Shown here: in pieces, positions 26,646-38,625 of the stretch
Position numbering within the stretch: the stretch's first letter is position 1
Layout: every line of letters starts with the position of its first letter
From: Synchiropus splendidus
Lineage: Eukaryota > Chordata > Actinopteri > Syngnathiformes > Callionymidae
Reading direction: 5' to 3'
Assembly (NCBI RefSeq): GCF_027744825.2
Contig: NC_071342.1
Location: 11,055,501-11,119,500 of the forward strand
DNA length: 64,000 nucleotides
Notes under the pieces: model-generated
What the model was told of the DNA's origin: nothing
The model's input: the letters and a program-made list of their open reading frames with translations, nothing else
The model's database searches: none
Made by a program: the position numbers and the translations under genes

Positions 26646-26756
26646 CTCGTAATGTGCAGTGCGCTGGGACTCGGAGATGAGCTGAGCGTTACAGATGTTG
26701 CAGTAGCTCTCCGTGAACAAGCCTCCGTCCACGACGCCTGCCGACTTCATCTTCAT
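26646..26756 (-). CDS. zmat4: zmat4 coding exon 1 (start codon, first half of zinc finger 1)
   Basis: This exon encodes residues 1-37 of zinc finger matrin-type protein 4, a small protein built of U1-like C2H2 fingers; fingers of this class bind double-stranded or structured RNA in relatives such as ZNF346/JAZ, and nuclear location is expected by family. Reading the minus strand gives a short N-terminus and then [18 protein letters not shown], closely matching human ZMAT4. Finger 1 uses C19, C22 and H35; the last ligand, H41, is in the next exon. Two in-frame ATGs lie six bases apart (26756 and 26750); the second aligns with the human start and the first is used here as the longer choice. An acceptor ending TTGCAG precedes base 26762, leaving a 6-base untranslated stub, and the donor is GAG|GTGAGT at 26646/26645, phase 0. 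Whether this is zmat4a or zmat4b cannot be told from the window. Confidence 0.93.
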
Positions 26757-27048
26757 CTGAGACTGCAATGACACGAGATGGTTCCCTCAATTCAGCGAAT
26801 GATATAAAATGTCACTGAACATTTTTACGTCGTGGGGCATCAACATGTTTCGTATCAGTTCAAAGATCATTTCCATTGAGCATGATGGATTCATCCTGAC
26901 AGATCATCCTAAAATGTCCTGATCCTTTCTGTCAGAACATCCCTTCATGGATGCTTTTGGCTCATGTCCCAGAAACAATATGCTGGGTGTCGGCTTCATT
27001 TAGTTGTTTCATCAACTTCTGAAAAATCGTTTAACAGCATGCCCTTGG

Positions 27049-27052
<4 letters not shown>

Positions 27053-27080
<28 letters not shown>
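27053..27080. repeat. (TG)n microsatellite
   Basis: About 14 uninterrupted TG units, 80 bases before the near-palindromic MITE. Confidence 0.95.
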
Positions 27081-27084
<4 letters not shown>

Positions 27085-27158
27085 GAATCAATGCAACCAC
27101 GAAGACAAAAAGATCAAAACCTCAAGTGATGATACACGCTGAACACTATGGAAGCGAT

Positions 27159-27337
27159 GGGCTGATGAGGCTTCATGAAACAGTGTCCTCATTTTCAGTA
27201 GGTGGCGCTCTCTTTTTAAAAAATGATGAGAGGTTTCCTTGACATGGTGTTTCAAATCCAGATATATATTAGGGCAGTGAGCACCATCTAGTGGGCTCTG
27301 AAAATGAGGACCCTGTTTCATGAAGCCTCATCAGCCC
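27159..27337. mobile_element. Near-palindromic MITE with 40-bp terminal inverted repeats
   Basis: The first 40 bases (27159-27198, starting GGGCTGATGAGGCTTCATGA) and the reverse complement of the last 40 (27298-27337) match at 39 of 40 positions. The inverted similarity continues inward (TAGGTGGCGCTCTCT against TAGATGGTGCTCACT on the opposite strand) after a short offset. The element is 179 bases long and has no coding capacity. It would form a long hairpin if transcribed or single-stranded. The target duplication could not be set with certainty. Confidence 0.82.
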
Positions 27338-27360
27338 AGCTCTTTACGTGGATAGATATA

Positions 27361-27490
27361 TAAAGTGGTACCTCGGTTCTCGAACACAATGCGTTCCACG
27401 CGGCCGTTCGAGAAGCGATTTGTTCAAAATCTGAATCAATTTTTCCCATTACAATAAATGGAAAAAGTCAAACATGACTTTTGCTACAAG
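27361..27490 (+). mobile_element. pogo/Tigger-like transposon end (fragment)
   Basis: The sequence AAGTGGTACCTCGGTTCTCG after TATA, followed by GAACACAATGCGTTCCACGC, CCGTTCGAGAAGCGATTTG and TTTTTCCCATTACAATAAAT, resembles the terminal region of Tigger/pogo-type elements as I know them. No opposite end was recognised, so it appears truncated. Family assignment is from memory of the consensus. Confidence 0.5.
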
Positions 27491-28189
27491 GGAAGGAAAA
27501 TGTTTTTACTCCATTGAAACCCTTATGAATCAACACGCCTTCAAGGGTGCCTTGAGCGTCTGGATGGGACGCAGAAGTCCATTTCCCACTGTCAGTACAT
27601 TACACCATGGGAGTGAGGATGGGTTGGTTTTTACCGTGTGAACGTGCTAGCTGGTTCAATATTATGTTTGGGGACTAGAACCAGCACCCGTGGCGATGCT
27701 AATTCCTATTAAAACAGGTGTTGACTTGACCAATTCATTCTCCATTATTTTCATGCTCTGCGACATCAGATATTTATGAAAACACTTTTTAGTTTCGTTA
27801 CATTTGAAGGGAGACTACAGAGCGATGACTGGTGAGACAGTCGTGCCAATTTGCTGTCCGTTGCACAGAGAACAAAATGGCCGCCTCGATGTTTGGTATC
27901 ACACAAATTCCTTATTTTGACATTTGTTTATGGAATCAAAATGAGCAAACTTATAATGAGCAATAGCTGGTTGTTTTACTTGGAGACTTGGTTTGTGTGG
28001 ATTAAGTGTACTCTCAGTCTACATCTACAGCCAGCTACACACAACGCCCCAATATAACTTTCGGAAAAAACAGAGCTACAATTCACACATATTTAATCAC
28101 AGAAAGCACTTAACTTTTCGGGACATTTTTCCAAGAACTCTGCAGAAATGAACCATGAAACTGCTAATATGAAAGAGCTCCCCAGAGCC

Positions 28190-28890
28190 TTTATCCTCCG
28201 AGGACAGCTGCTAATAATGAGTCTCCAGCACTATTTCCTGGTGAGAACCAGCATCACAAAGACATCCGCGCTGTGATTACCAACCAGTAAAACCATGGAA
28301 ACTCGAGTGCCCCACTGGGAGCAGTGAATGTGGTAACGTAACAACCTGGCAGTGCCGCTTTACGCTTTTACACCAAGTACAATAATAGAAAAACGGTTTA
28401 ATGATGGGCTCTTGGGCCCCGCGTTCAATTTTCGAGCCTCTTCATTATGTGCGCCCTGTGGGCAGATTGTGACAGGGTGACGGTGAGTAACAGGTCTGCG
28501 GGGACGAGCCCATGTACATCAACCCTTTAACTGGTTGAAAGTTTTGCCGCTATTAATACGGCGAACCACATCATTCCCCCCCAAAACGTGGATGAGAGAG
28601 CAGCCAGGAGCCTCGAAAACGGCGTTGGATAAGAACAGAGGGGTTTAAGTTCAGCGTATAATGAATTTTGTGTTCATTTTCAGTGACACACACCTTCGCA
28701 TAATTAGACTCCCGACTTTGTTTGGCTCACCCAGGACCCGCAATTAAACACGCAACACAAACTCCATTATCTCATTGCACTTGCCCACGACCTTCAAAGG
28801 CAGAAAATTAAGCAGGGAAGATGACATTTGATCGGTTGCTTTTATCACTTCCCGTGTTCGGGATGTAAATTATGCAAATTTTAAAATGTC
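28190..28890. promoter_or_regulatory. Candidate enhancer-like stretch with octamer motif
   Basis: The stretch is repeat-free and rich in homeodomain-like cores (GCTAATAATGAG, TATTAATACGG, CAATTAAAC, CATAATTAGA, TAAATTATG). It contains a perfect POU octamer ATGCAAAT at 28872-28879. It lies in the zmat4 5' intron about 2 kb upstream of the start exon. Enhancer function is inference from composition only. Confidence 0.25.
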
Positions 28891-31800
28891 TGATGAAGGG
28901 CTGCTAACAAAGCGGAGAATTCTTATCTGACTACCTGATCTTTCTGGGGATCTGCAGGCTGAATTAAGTTCCTCTGACCTCTGACACGCACTAGCATCAC
29001 TTATACTGATCATTCTGGCGCCAATTCTTAGCGGCAATGAGTTTTGATTCACAGCACGACACAGAGAAACATTATTATAACTGTTCATAGTGAAGGAGCT
29101 TCTATTTAGCTTCTATTTCTGTGAACAAAATGATATTCTGTGTGAAAAGTTCTCACTTGTGAGACAGTGAAGAACTTTCTTATCGAATCTTCTTGTAAGT
29201 GACACAAGAGAACCATTCATAATGCAATAAAACAAGAGTTCCTTTGATCATATTTTATTATCTCGCATAACGCTGTTTTCTTCTTGATTTTTTTGTCCTT
29301 TGATGTTTAGAGAAAAGAGAGAATACTGTATCCAGTATATGCTTTGAATTGTGCGCAACATAACTCATAAATCAACCATTTCATTCTACAGCGAAGCCTG
29401 GATAAGTCGATGCCCAGCGGCTGCATGTGACCCCGTACCAGGGTCACAGTTTAATCACAGTTTGCATTTTGCTCTCACTCTGGTGTCTTGGGGTCAAGTG
29501 CAAGAGCTTCCACGAGATCTAGTGAATTTGTGAGGTCAGAACTTTTTGGATGTTTCTTTGCCATGTTTCGCCACTTGCTGAGCGGTCAGCATCCTGCCAC
29601 CGTAGTAACCCCAACCCTTCACCACAGGGATCACGGCTCGGCTGAAGCAAGGACCACCACATTGAAATCTAAGCAAATATAGAACATTGCATCCTCTTTC
29701 GCATTTCGTGTACGAAAAAACCTCCAGAATTATGGGCTGAACATGACGTTTTTTGGCTCCTTCAGTGGCTCCAAGTAAAAAGGCATTGGGCACAACTGGA
29801 GAAGTCGGAAGAATGTCACAACACATGAAGAATTAAGAGAGCATGACAAACTCTGACAAATGAGCTGTAGCACCACTCGCATTAGATGCAGGAGTTCCAA
29901 AAAAGAAGGTCTTTGCTCAGACGCCGGGAGCGCCGGAAGACAAAATGAACCTGAAGGCGACTCTCTTTTCAGAACACATCAAGTATTCAACGTGCGTGTG
30001 AGCCCATCTGAGATCTCCGCTCTGGCTAGGAAGCCGGCACTGGATGGAGCAGGTGCTTTTACAGCCAAGCACTCGAGAGGTATGGAGGAGATGTCTTTAT
30101 TCATTCTCCAGTTAGTCTGAGGTTGTTGTTTCACTCGCCTCTTCTGCTATTTAAAGAAGCGTCTGTGCATTAACTCAGTCACGGGATGTGAACAGTGACT
30201 CACCAGATCACAAGATGAGAAAATTCTGTTTAAAAATTACCTAGAAGAAGGCAGAGACTTGGCTGAACTTGTAGCAAGTGGGTCAGTCAACTTCTAGGTG
30301 CCTTTATGGCAAAGGCTTATGGCTTGTTTTCACTTGCGAGTTCCAGTCCCATTCCAGAGGAAACACTGGTTATGAATAGTTTCACACCAGCTTCCACTGG
30401 CCAGCGATTCCAGAACATCTCACTTGCTCATGCTCTCTGTTTTCCTGCTCCCACCTGAAGTCCTAGATTTGCATTTTACCCTCAATTTGCTTTTACTCCA
30501 TGCTCTGGCTAGTATAGTATAGTGGTATTCTGTTCCCACATTTGCCTTGTCGTTTTTTTTCCAGCCGCGATCTCTAATTGGGACATTACAAGTTGGTATT
30601 GGTTTGGTGCAACGACGTGAAGACTTCACCACGAGCATCAACATTTATCAATGCGGTCGGGGGCGAGCTGAAGTCAGAGGACGGGATATTACCGGTGCAA
30701 AGGTAAAAGCGGGATGCCGTGCCAGCGTTGGAAGTCTGTGAGAAACTCTCATGAAAGACGTTTCTTTAAGGTCTTGTCTGGTTAAATTGCAGACTTGTAA
30801 AATGGAAAGGAATGGATTTTGGAAGGATGACAAAGACGTCTGAATCCAGGTCACATTCACAGTCAGATTCATGAAGAGAAATTAGAGTATTTTCTTGCAC
30901 TTCTTTAACCATGCGAATCAAGGATCTTCAGATTCAGATGTTTTGTGTATGGATATGCCCACATCATGACCACTGAGATAATGCAAGGCTAAGAGTGTGA
31001 GTGATGTTATCCTTATCATATATTAACCAAACCGTATCGACACATTTTGCCAGTGATGTAACCGTCACAACAGGCAATGGAGTATCAAGGCCAAACCAGA
31101 TGCACGACTGAAGCAACACGAAAAAAGGTTGTTGGGTTAATAACATCGAACCTTGTGTATCTCAAAGGCACTCAGCAGTGTGACTTTGATGTTTAAGCTA
31201 ATCAGCATATTTTCCTGCGCGCGGCGGCTAATGTTATTCCGTCTGTCCTATTCGCTCCGAAATGAACCACTTTCCCCCTTTGAACAGACACAATCAAAGG
31301 TACTAAAATGAAGGAATAAACGTCTTCAAAGTAAATCCAAATCCTCCTCTTCTTTTCTGCCCAGCAGGGTATCACTTTGTGCGAGAGTTGCTAAATTTAG
31401 CAAACAACATACATTTATTTGGGCAAGTGTTCTTTGTGAAGAAATGAGGGAGGTGAATTTTTAAGAGCATGAAAAGCATAGAACAATCGTTTAAAAAGTC
31501 AGCAGAAGAAAAGGTGTTAATACAGACTGAAGCATTGCATCTGCAGCTCTGGTCCTCATCGACATCATTCCATCCACCTTCCAACTCTAATCCGGGCTCA
31601 GGTTATGGCGTAGCAGTCGGCCCACCCTCTCTTCTCCCGAGGACCCACCCGCAGCATCTCACCAAGCCTCACCGAAAGTGACTTCCTAGGATCTGATCTA
31701 CTCTTCCCCCCCTAAGGGAGAAGTCCTCACACCTTCACCGTAGTTGCTTCAGTTCAAGCCAGTGTGAGTGTTTCCACCACAAGTTTCCAGAAACACCCTG

Positions 31801-32939
31801 TAGAAATGCTGTAGTTAACAGCAGAACAAAAACTGTGAAGGTCCTTATGCATCTATGTATACAGCAGTGAGACGGCAGGCTCTAGTACTACATCATCAAG
31901 TCGCAGTAAAATGGGTGTCAAATTCTGCTGACCCTTTCCATACTCTGCTGCTGAGTGCTGAACATGGTTTGATCATGTCTCCCAGACAGAAATGGACACG
32001 CCGTGTGTCTTCAGATTACAACTGCACTTGGGCGTGTGAGCACAAGAATGTGTCATGGTAGAGGAGGTGGTGAAACTGTTCATGTCTGTGGCATGTAGTG
32101 TGGCGATGGAAAGACGGGTGCGAGGATGTGGAGACGACAAAAGAATGAGTGGTTGCAGCAGACCTGAGAAGACAAGTCGACAGTAGCAGATGATCCTGGG
32201 GGGTTATTGCAAGGAGACAAGGGTGGGACACAGAGGTGTGAGACTGAGGGGAGTGAGGAGAGACCTCCTTCTGGGGGACTAAAAATCAAGCAAAACCCTC
32301 AAAACTGTCTTTTACAGAAGTCCCAGATAATGTGAGCCAAAACTCACCATTGACCAAAACTAAGAAGAACAGCCTTTTTTTGGCATCGGAATTCTTTTTT
32401 TTTGGAAGGGGGCAGCAGTGAGGAAAGTTTATAAAAGCTACAAGTGTAAAAGTAGAAAAGTTCAGGTATTTGTTCCATTGTTTTAAACTTTCAAAAGTCA
32501 AGTATAAAATATCTCGATACAGCATGTCAGACAGTTGCTCAGTACAGCAGCTCCTTCTCTTTCTCTGGCCTTGAGGGCAGCGATTATTCATGAGGGAGAG
32601 CATTGACTAGACTTCTCTGTGCTGGAGAGAAAAGCAGATATGCTTCTCTTGTGAACTTTACCACCAGGACATATTGTAGCTCTACATCAAGTCAGACACA
32701 ACAGCTACACTTCTGTGGCGTGGATTAACGTGTTAGCTCACTGTTGACATTGCTGCTTAATAACGTGTGATATTCTCGTAAGAAAGACAATATTTTAATG
32801 CCAATACTTGGCAGCACAGTTCAGGTTGCAAACAGCTCCCCTTAGGGTTTAGAAGCTTTGGAGATATTTAAGCATGTCCTGGTTCAGTGACAACTCCAGA
32901 CCATTGCCTGGGGCTGATCATGGTCCCGAGTTTTGAGAG

Positions 32940-33076
32940 GTGTTCTCCTGGAGCTCTAGTTTCCTCCCAATCCAAAGAGTACGCCTGACTATAAATTAGC
33001 AGTAGGCACGTGTATGTGGGGACGTCATGTCCTAGGGTGTCAAGGTGGGCGGGGCTCTGACTCCTGCGACCTCAGA
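32940..33076 (-). repeat. Fish SINE/L2-tail type repeat, reverse copy
   Basis: TCTAGTTTCCTCCCAATCCA, ACTATAAATTAGCAGTAGGC and GTCCTAGGGTGTCAAGGTGG mirror the same repeat as at 22865 in reverse orientation (TTTCCTCCCACAGTCC, CTCTAAATTGCCCGTAGG, GGGTGTACCCCGCC), with the middle lost. Confidence 0.45.
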
Positions 33077-33905
33077 ATACCCAGAATAAACAGAAAGTAC
33101 AAATAAACACCCCCGACATTCATGTATTGAATCTTGATTTCTGTTTTGAGACAGAGAAATCAATCTATCTATCCATAAACCCCTTCAATATATTCAAAGA
33201 TAAATTCCCATTCTACACTATTTTAAGGAAAGTCAGCCGCCCAAAGCAGAGCGCGCGCTTCTAATGAAGGTCAAAGTTTCCCTGAGCAGACTCCAGTTAG
33301 CTCTTCTCACCGTTCTTCCAGGTCAAACCCAGGTGAATACAGCAGAGATCCAGACCTCAGTAACTTGTCTGAGGCTCACACTAACAAGCTTCAGGTCATG
33401 GTGGTCCTGTCGTCCTCCTCTGCTCCATTAGATGCCAACGGTATAAATAGCGAATCATTACTAAAGGCTTCAAGACAGAACCTTCGGAGGGTGAATAAAG
33501 TCAATTATGGCGAAGGAACTTTTTTTTTGCGCCCGCCCCCCCATCTGCCTGGATGTCTGTCGTTACTTGAAGACTTTAAGGGGAACTTGAGTTAATGGGG
33601 GGAGACAAAACTCCAATGGGGATGTTGTGTATCCGTGACATACGGAGGAGGATACGCCGGCTGCTAGCAAACTGTTGGGGACTCCACTTCCATTTGGAAC
33701 TAATTGTGTTGTCGCACATTGTGCTCAAACCCATAGAAAAGCTTGGCATTTATAGTTCTCTCTTCAGTGAACAACACTGAAGTACACTTCAATGAAGATA
33801 TAAAGCTTCAAACTATGAAAGCCAAGGAGCTTTCACTGAAGCAGTGCTACAACACCAATGCCAGCATGACTGGAGCAGGATAGCATCAACTGCCTCTAAA
33901 GAAAA

Positions 33906-34433
33906 CAGTAATTTCCAGACTAAAAGCCACTACTTTTTTCTGGCGGTCTGAACCCTTTGGCTTATATGATGCACATTCTGTAGTATTTGGATTTTTACAG
34001 GGTAAAAAGCGTTTTATAGGCCAAAATATTGAGCCTCGTCACATAAAGCCATGAAATCTCCGGCTTTATATTCACCTTAAAGTGCTCAAAACTGGCAGTG
34101 GTGTCAGAACTTTAGACACATGGGTGAAAACAGCGCATTTTGAGTGTTATTGTTTAATGTTTTGATGCTTTAAAAGATGTGAGGAGTTCAGGATTCAGGT
34201 TCAGAACATGGCTGAGTTTGTTTCATGGGTCAGTCTCCGTGCTGGATCCGCTTACAAAACTTGTTTAGAAGTGATCCTCACCACTGACCTTCCTACAGCA
34301 CAAACTGCACCACTGCACCCGCAGTTTATACTGCAGACCGGTGCAGCTTATGTATGGACATGGTCTGTTGTCCTTTTTAAATTGAGTGGGTGCGGCTAAC
34401 ATTCTGATGCACTCTAAAGTCCAGAATTTAGGG
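33906..34433 (+). mobile_element. Non-autonomous DNA transposon (MITE), copy 2
   Basis: This is the same family and orientation as the copy at 2099-2631. It starts CAGTAATTTCCAGACTAAAA, shares CCACTACTTTTTTCTGG, GCGGTCTGAACCCT, AAAGTGCTCAAAA, GGTTCAGAACATGGC and GCAGCTTATGTATGGACA with it, and ends CCAGAATTTAGGG followed by TA. Length is 528 bases against 533. Both copies are clearly diverged from each other, so insertion is old. Confidence 0.78.
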
Positions 34434-36955
34434 TACATCAGAATAAAACCTGATATGTTGACAAAGATAGCTAATATTAACTTCAACCTTTGCTCTTAAT
34501 TTTTTTGTAATAATTTGGTTTTTCTTTTCATCTTGAACTTTAAATTGTGAACAAATTTGGCGTGTTGTTGTCACACTGCAACTTGTGAAGTAGTGAGTTA
34601 CAGTATCCACCACGATCTATATGTCTTTATTAATGCCCAAGGTTTTATTTCTAATAATATAATCATCGAATGAGTTATATTGGCATCAACAATGCATCAA
34701 CAAACTGTCAATTGTTGTGTGCCAGAGAGAGCTGAGTGTGCTTGTGTCTGTTTTCTTGATAATAGCTGCTTGGCATGTCTGCAGGCTTTTGCACAATAGG
34801 CCAGAGGTGAGAAAACGTATCCGCCTGCTTTCTGTAAATGTCTTTGCTGTGAGTCTGGCCCAAAATTGTAATCACTTTTCACAGTGTTAGTGAAAGATAT
34901 GATCAGTTACAAACACAAGTCTGTGTTGTCTGGCAGAACTGAACACTTCCCAACTTGAACGCAGCATCACACTTACAATAAATTAATGTGGAGTAAACAA
35001 GTGAGTGGCTTGTCACCGTGGCAACAGTCGTGCACTGTATGTGCATTGATAAACAAAACAAACAGTGTTAAACTGGACACACAATGAGCAAACAGCTTGA
35101 CATTCACGTGCATAAAGAAGTGAGCAGTGAAAATGTGTATTGTGTTACAAAGCAGAAAGACGAACTGCGCCTCCCCATCTGCCACCAGGTGGGAGAAGTC
35201 CTACTCACTCGCACTCGCAGTGCTGCAAATGACAATTTTGGCGAAGATAAGCCCGATCAGCATTGCTGATTCAAGGCCTTCTTTATGTGTGGGGTTGTGA
35301 GGGCTTGGTGGGTAGGTCTGCATCTGCATCGTCTCCATGGCAATGACATTACGTCGCCTCACAGGCCGGGTCATGTGAGTTCAACAACCACTTGCATGTG
35401 AGCACAGCTCGTTTTCAGAACCTGGACGACACAGGTCGGAGGGAAAATGACATTCCCACAACACCTGAAAACCTTCAGGAACGTTCATAAAAAGAGGGAC
35501 ACTTGAAGTACTTCCTGCTTTAAATGACACTACTGACAGGAGTCACACTTCACTTGCGAGTGATGAGGTGAATGAAATACATGGTTGACCTACACGTCAA
35601 CCAGTGTATCGCACAAAACTCTTGCTAGGAACATTGTTTTCAGAGAGATTTGGAAGCTGGAGGTAGTGGAAGCAACTGAGATGTTCTTTTTTTTCAGTTT
35701 TAGAGTGCTGTACTACTGCTCCAAATGGTGGAACTGACTTGTCATGCTCCCACCTACTGATGCAAGTGACTCACAGCAACTTTTACAGAAAGGCTTCCTG
35801 AATCCCAATCTACCTGTCTTCTGTCACCTGGTCGTTTATTTGTTTTGATTTGTACGACAATCTAGTGCGGCACGAAAGGGGGCGGAGCTAAAAAGCCACA
35901 GATGCTGCTTATTTACAACATGGAACATAAACAGTGGTGAGTGGATCATATCCCTTTATGTTAATGGCAAAGGAGACTCTCAACAAACTTTCTTAAGCAC
36001 CACAGATGAGGCGCCGTGTTAAGTCTGGGTTGTCCAGGTTGGTCATCACCCTCGCTGCCATCCGAACCTCGGAACAGCCTGAGATGGCGCCTGCTTCAAC
36101 TTTGCTCTCCAGACAGGAGAATAGTCGACCGATATCAGCTGGGTTCTGAGGTCTGCTGTTGTGCCATTGCTCCAAAAGCACTGACCTTTTCATAGTCTTC
36201 ATTGTAAAAGTACCTCAAAGGACAACTTTCCGATCTCTTCTCTGCGATTATTAAATCACAGCAGAACAGAATATTTCGTGCTCAGTGTGGGAAATGACTG
36301 AAGCTCGCAGCAGCTCACCTGCGTGCTGTATATATTTAAGATTGCCAAGGCGGTGTTAAAAATGCGAGCTGCTTCTAGCACTGCTCACACACACAGACAG
36401 ATTAATAAGGTGTGTGGAATGAGCGGATGTCAGCCTTCATTCACATCTGCTCGCCAAACTGCCGTCCACTCTTCCCTCGTATGTTCCTCTATTTGGCACC
36501 GCTCCAGTTTCTAAGCACAGCGATGGCGCAAAAAAAAGAAAATTGATTTCTAAAGAGCCCTCTCTACCAGGCCTGGATATGAAAAATGCAACCAGTTATT
36601 CATGCCACGCTGACATGAACATAACATGACAGCTGTCTCATGTTTAGAAAAACCCTCTTTTGTCGTCGACGTCCCAACATCTCACGCCGTCGCTGCTGCT
36701 ACGAAATGGGCCGATTTAACACCATGATCGTATAGACAGACCTCGGTGGGTGGCTCTAGATTAGCTATTATGCTGTTAATAATGAACTCACGCGGAGAAA
36801 GGTCAAATAGCCCACACACGGATCCCCTCCCTTCCAACACACACCGATTTATGCTGCGCCCATGTGAAGATGAACACAGGCAGTGGAAAGGTCACATCAT
36901 ACTCAGTGAGAAAAGAGAGGTTTGAAGAAGATCTGTAGCCTGTTGCCATGGAGCA

Positions 36956-36991
36956 GCACACACAGACACACACCTACACACACACACACAC
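36956..36991. repeat. (CA)n microsatellite
   Basis: CA dinucleotides interrupted by GA and CT steps. Confidence 0.9.
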
Positions 36992-38298
36992 TGGTTTCAT
37001 TCTTAAAGTCGTGGAATCACAGTTGGACTGCAGCCTTTAAATGCTCCAACAAACCAGGTTGGACTCCACTACACACCGTACCAGTGACATCGCAGATGGG
37101 TGTGACAACATGGTGAAGACAAAGGGCCGCTAGCAAGTCTTCATCTGCGCTGGGAGGACTGTGGTTCACTCAAGGTGGATTGTGTGTTTGTTTTGTGAAA
37201 GGAAAGAAAAAAACAATGCGCCAACAGTTCTGTGTTTAACCCTGCTGTCGTAGTCAGCCCATTACAAGTCTGTCAATCAGCCCCTGAATTCTTCAGGTAA
37301 TCATCCCTGAAGAGCGGCTGCAAATTGTCTTCTGGTGATTTCCATGATCCCGCGAACCACATTAAACAGTACGTCGAAACCGAGACAACCACGTCTTGTG
37401 CTGTTCTGCTGTCTGCTTCATGGATTGACAAATCTGATCCAGTTTTCACTGCAGTCCCGACTTGTAGTCTTGTTTTTTACCTGTCTTTTTGTCCATGTAC
37501 TTTATGGTTGAAGCCAACTTCTTTGCCATTCCTCCTCATCCTCTTTCACCCCTGAAAGTCTCCAGCTCCAACCCTCCTCCTCATCCAACACTGTCCCTCT
37601 TCTCCACGAGTCCAAACTAGCAACAACTTTGCCTCTAAATGTCTGTCCTTCTAAATTCTAACGGTTGTTCTTGCTTGATACACCCAACGACGACCTCAGT
37701 GTTCTTCAAGTCTGCTCTTCAAAAAAAATGTACATCCCCCCTTCCATACATGAGCGATTCCTTCAAGTGCAGTACTCAAAATTTGCTGTAAATGTCCAAA
37801 AACATTTTGCCAGGTGCCACTGAGGTCATGAATTCAGCCAAATATTTGTTCCAACATCTGCAACACACTGTTTTCTATCGGCACCACTCTTCAGCCCCAC
37901 TGTACCTTTTCATCCAGAAATGCTCCTGCGATGAGCAATGCCTCACAATACTCCCTTTTAAAACCCTTCTGCTTACATTTACACTGGAAGAGAGTCATTT
38001 TAAACCCATCATCAGACACCTGCAGTTTCTTTCATAAACCTAAAGGCCAGAATGTAAAATGCTTTACTGGCCAAATACATCTTTCGGTGCAGGGCTTCCG
38101 CTATGATGGTAGCACACCGCCTCTGCTTAAATGTGAGCCACCATGCTTTCAGAAAAATGATCTCTTTTTTGAAGATAAAATGTGATCAAAAGAATTAAAA
38201 TGAAATTGAAACATTGAAACAAGCAGGACAGTGATAAAGCATCATGGAAGTGGGGGTTTTCTGCATGTTTTTAATGGAAAAGACCTAAAAGGAACGCC

Positions 38299-38325
38299 AT
38301 AATAATAATAATAATAATAACAATA
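38299..38325. repeat. (AAT)n microsatellite
   Basis: AATAATAAT run of about 8 units ending in AACAATAAC. Confidence 0.9.
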
Positions 38326-38569
38326 ACTGAAATTGCACATCCAGCAGGGAGTTTCAAGTGAGAGCAGAGCGTTTGTGTGAAAGAATCACATCGGAAATTC
38401 TTCATGACTTTGACCTGAAGTGTCGCATTTGTATGTCAGACACATCAAAAATGAATTGAAAATAAACCTATTTGAAGCACCTTCCTTCTGTTAAACTTGT
38501 AGGAAACAGACCTTAAAAAAGACATTCTCAACAACTCCAACATTGAAGAATGTGTCACATAAAATCATG

Positions 38570-38625
38570 TAGCGGACCATAGTCAGACCCCGGGCCGCGA
38601 GTTTGACTCCTTGGGCACTGATTCA
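38570..38625 (+). mobile_element. Possible hAT-derived repeat end
   Basis: The phrase AGACCCCGGGCCGCGAGTTT then GACTCC resembles the CCGGGCCGCGAGTTTGACAC end of a common fish repeat. The rest of the element was not delimited. Confidence 0.3.

Noticed and set aside
37540..37990. CT-rich block as a second antisense LINE fragment
   Set aside because: The CT-rich composition is similar to the fragment at 15541 but I could not match specific phrases in order.
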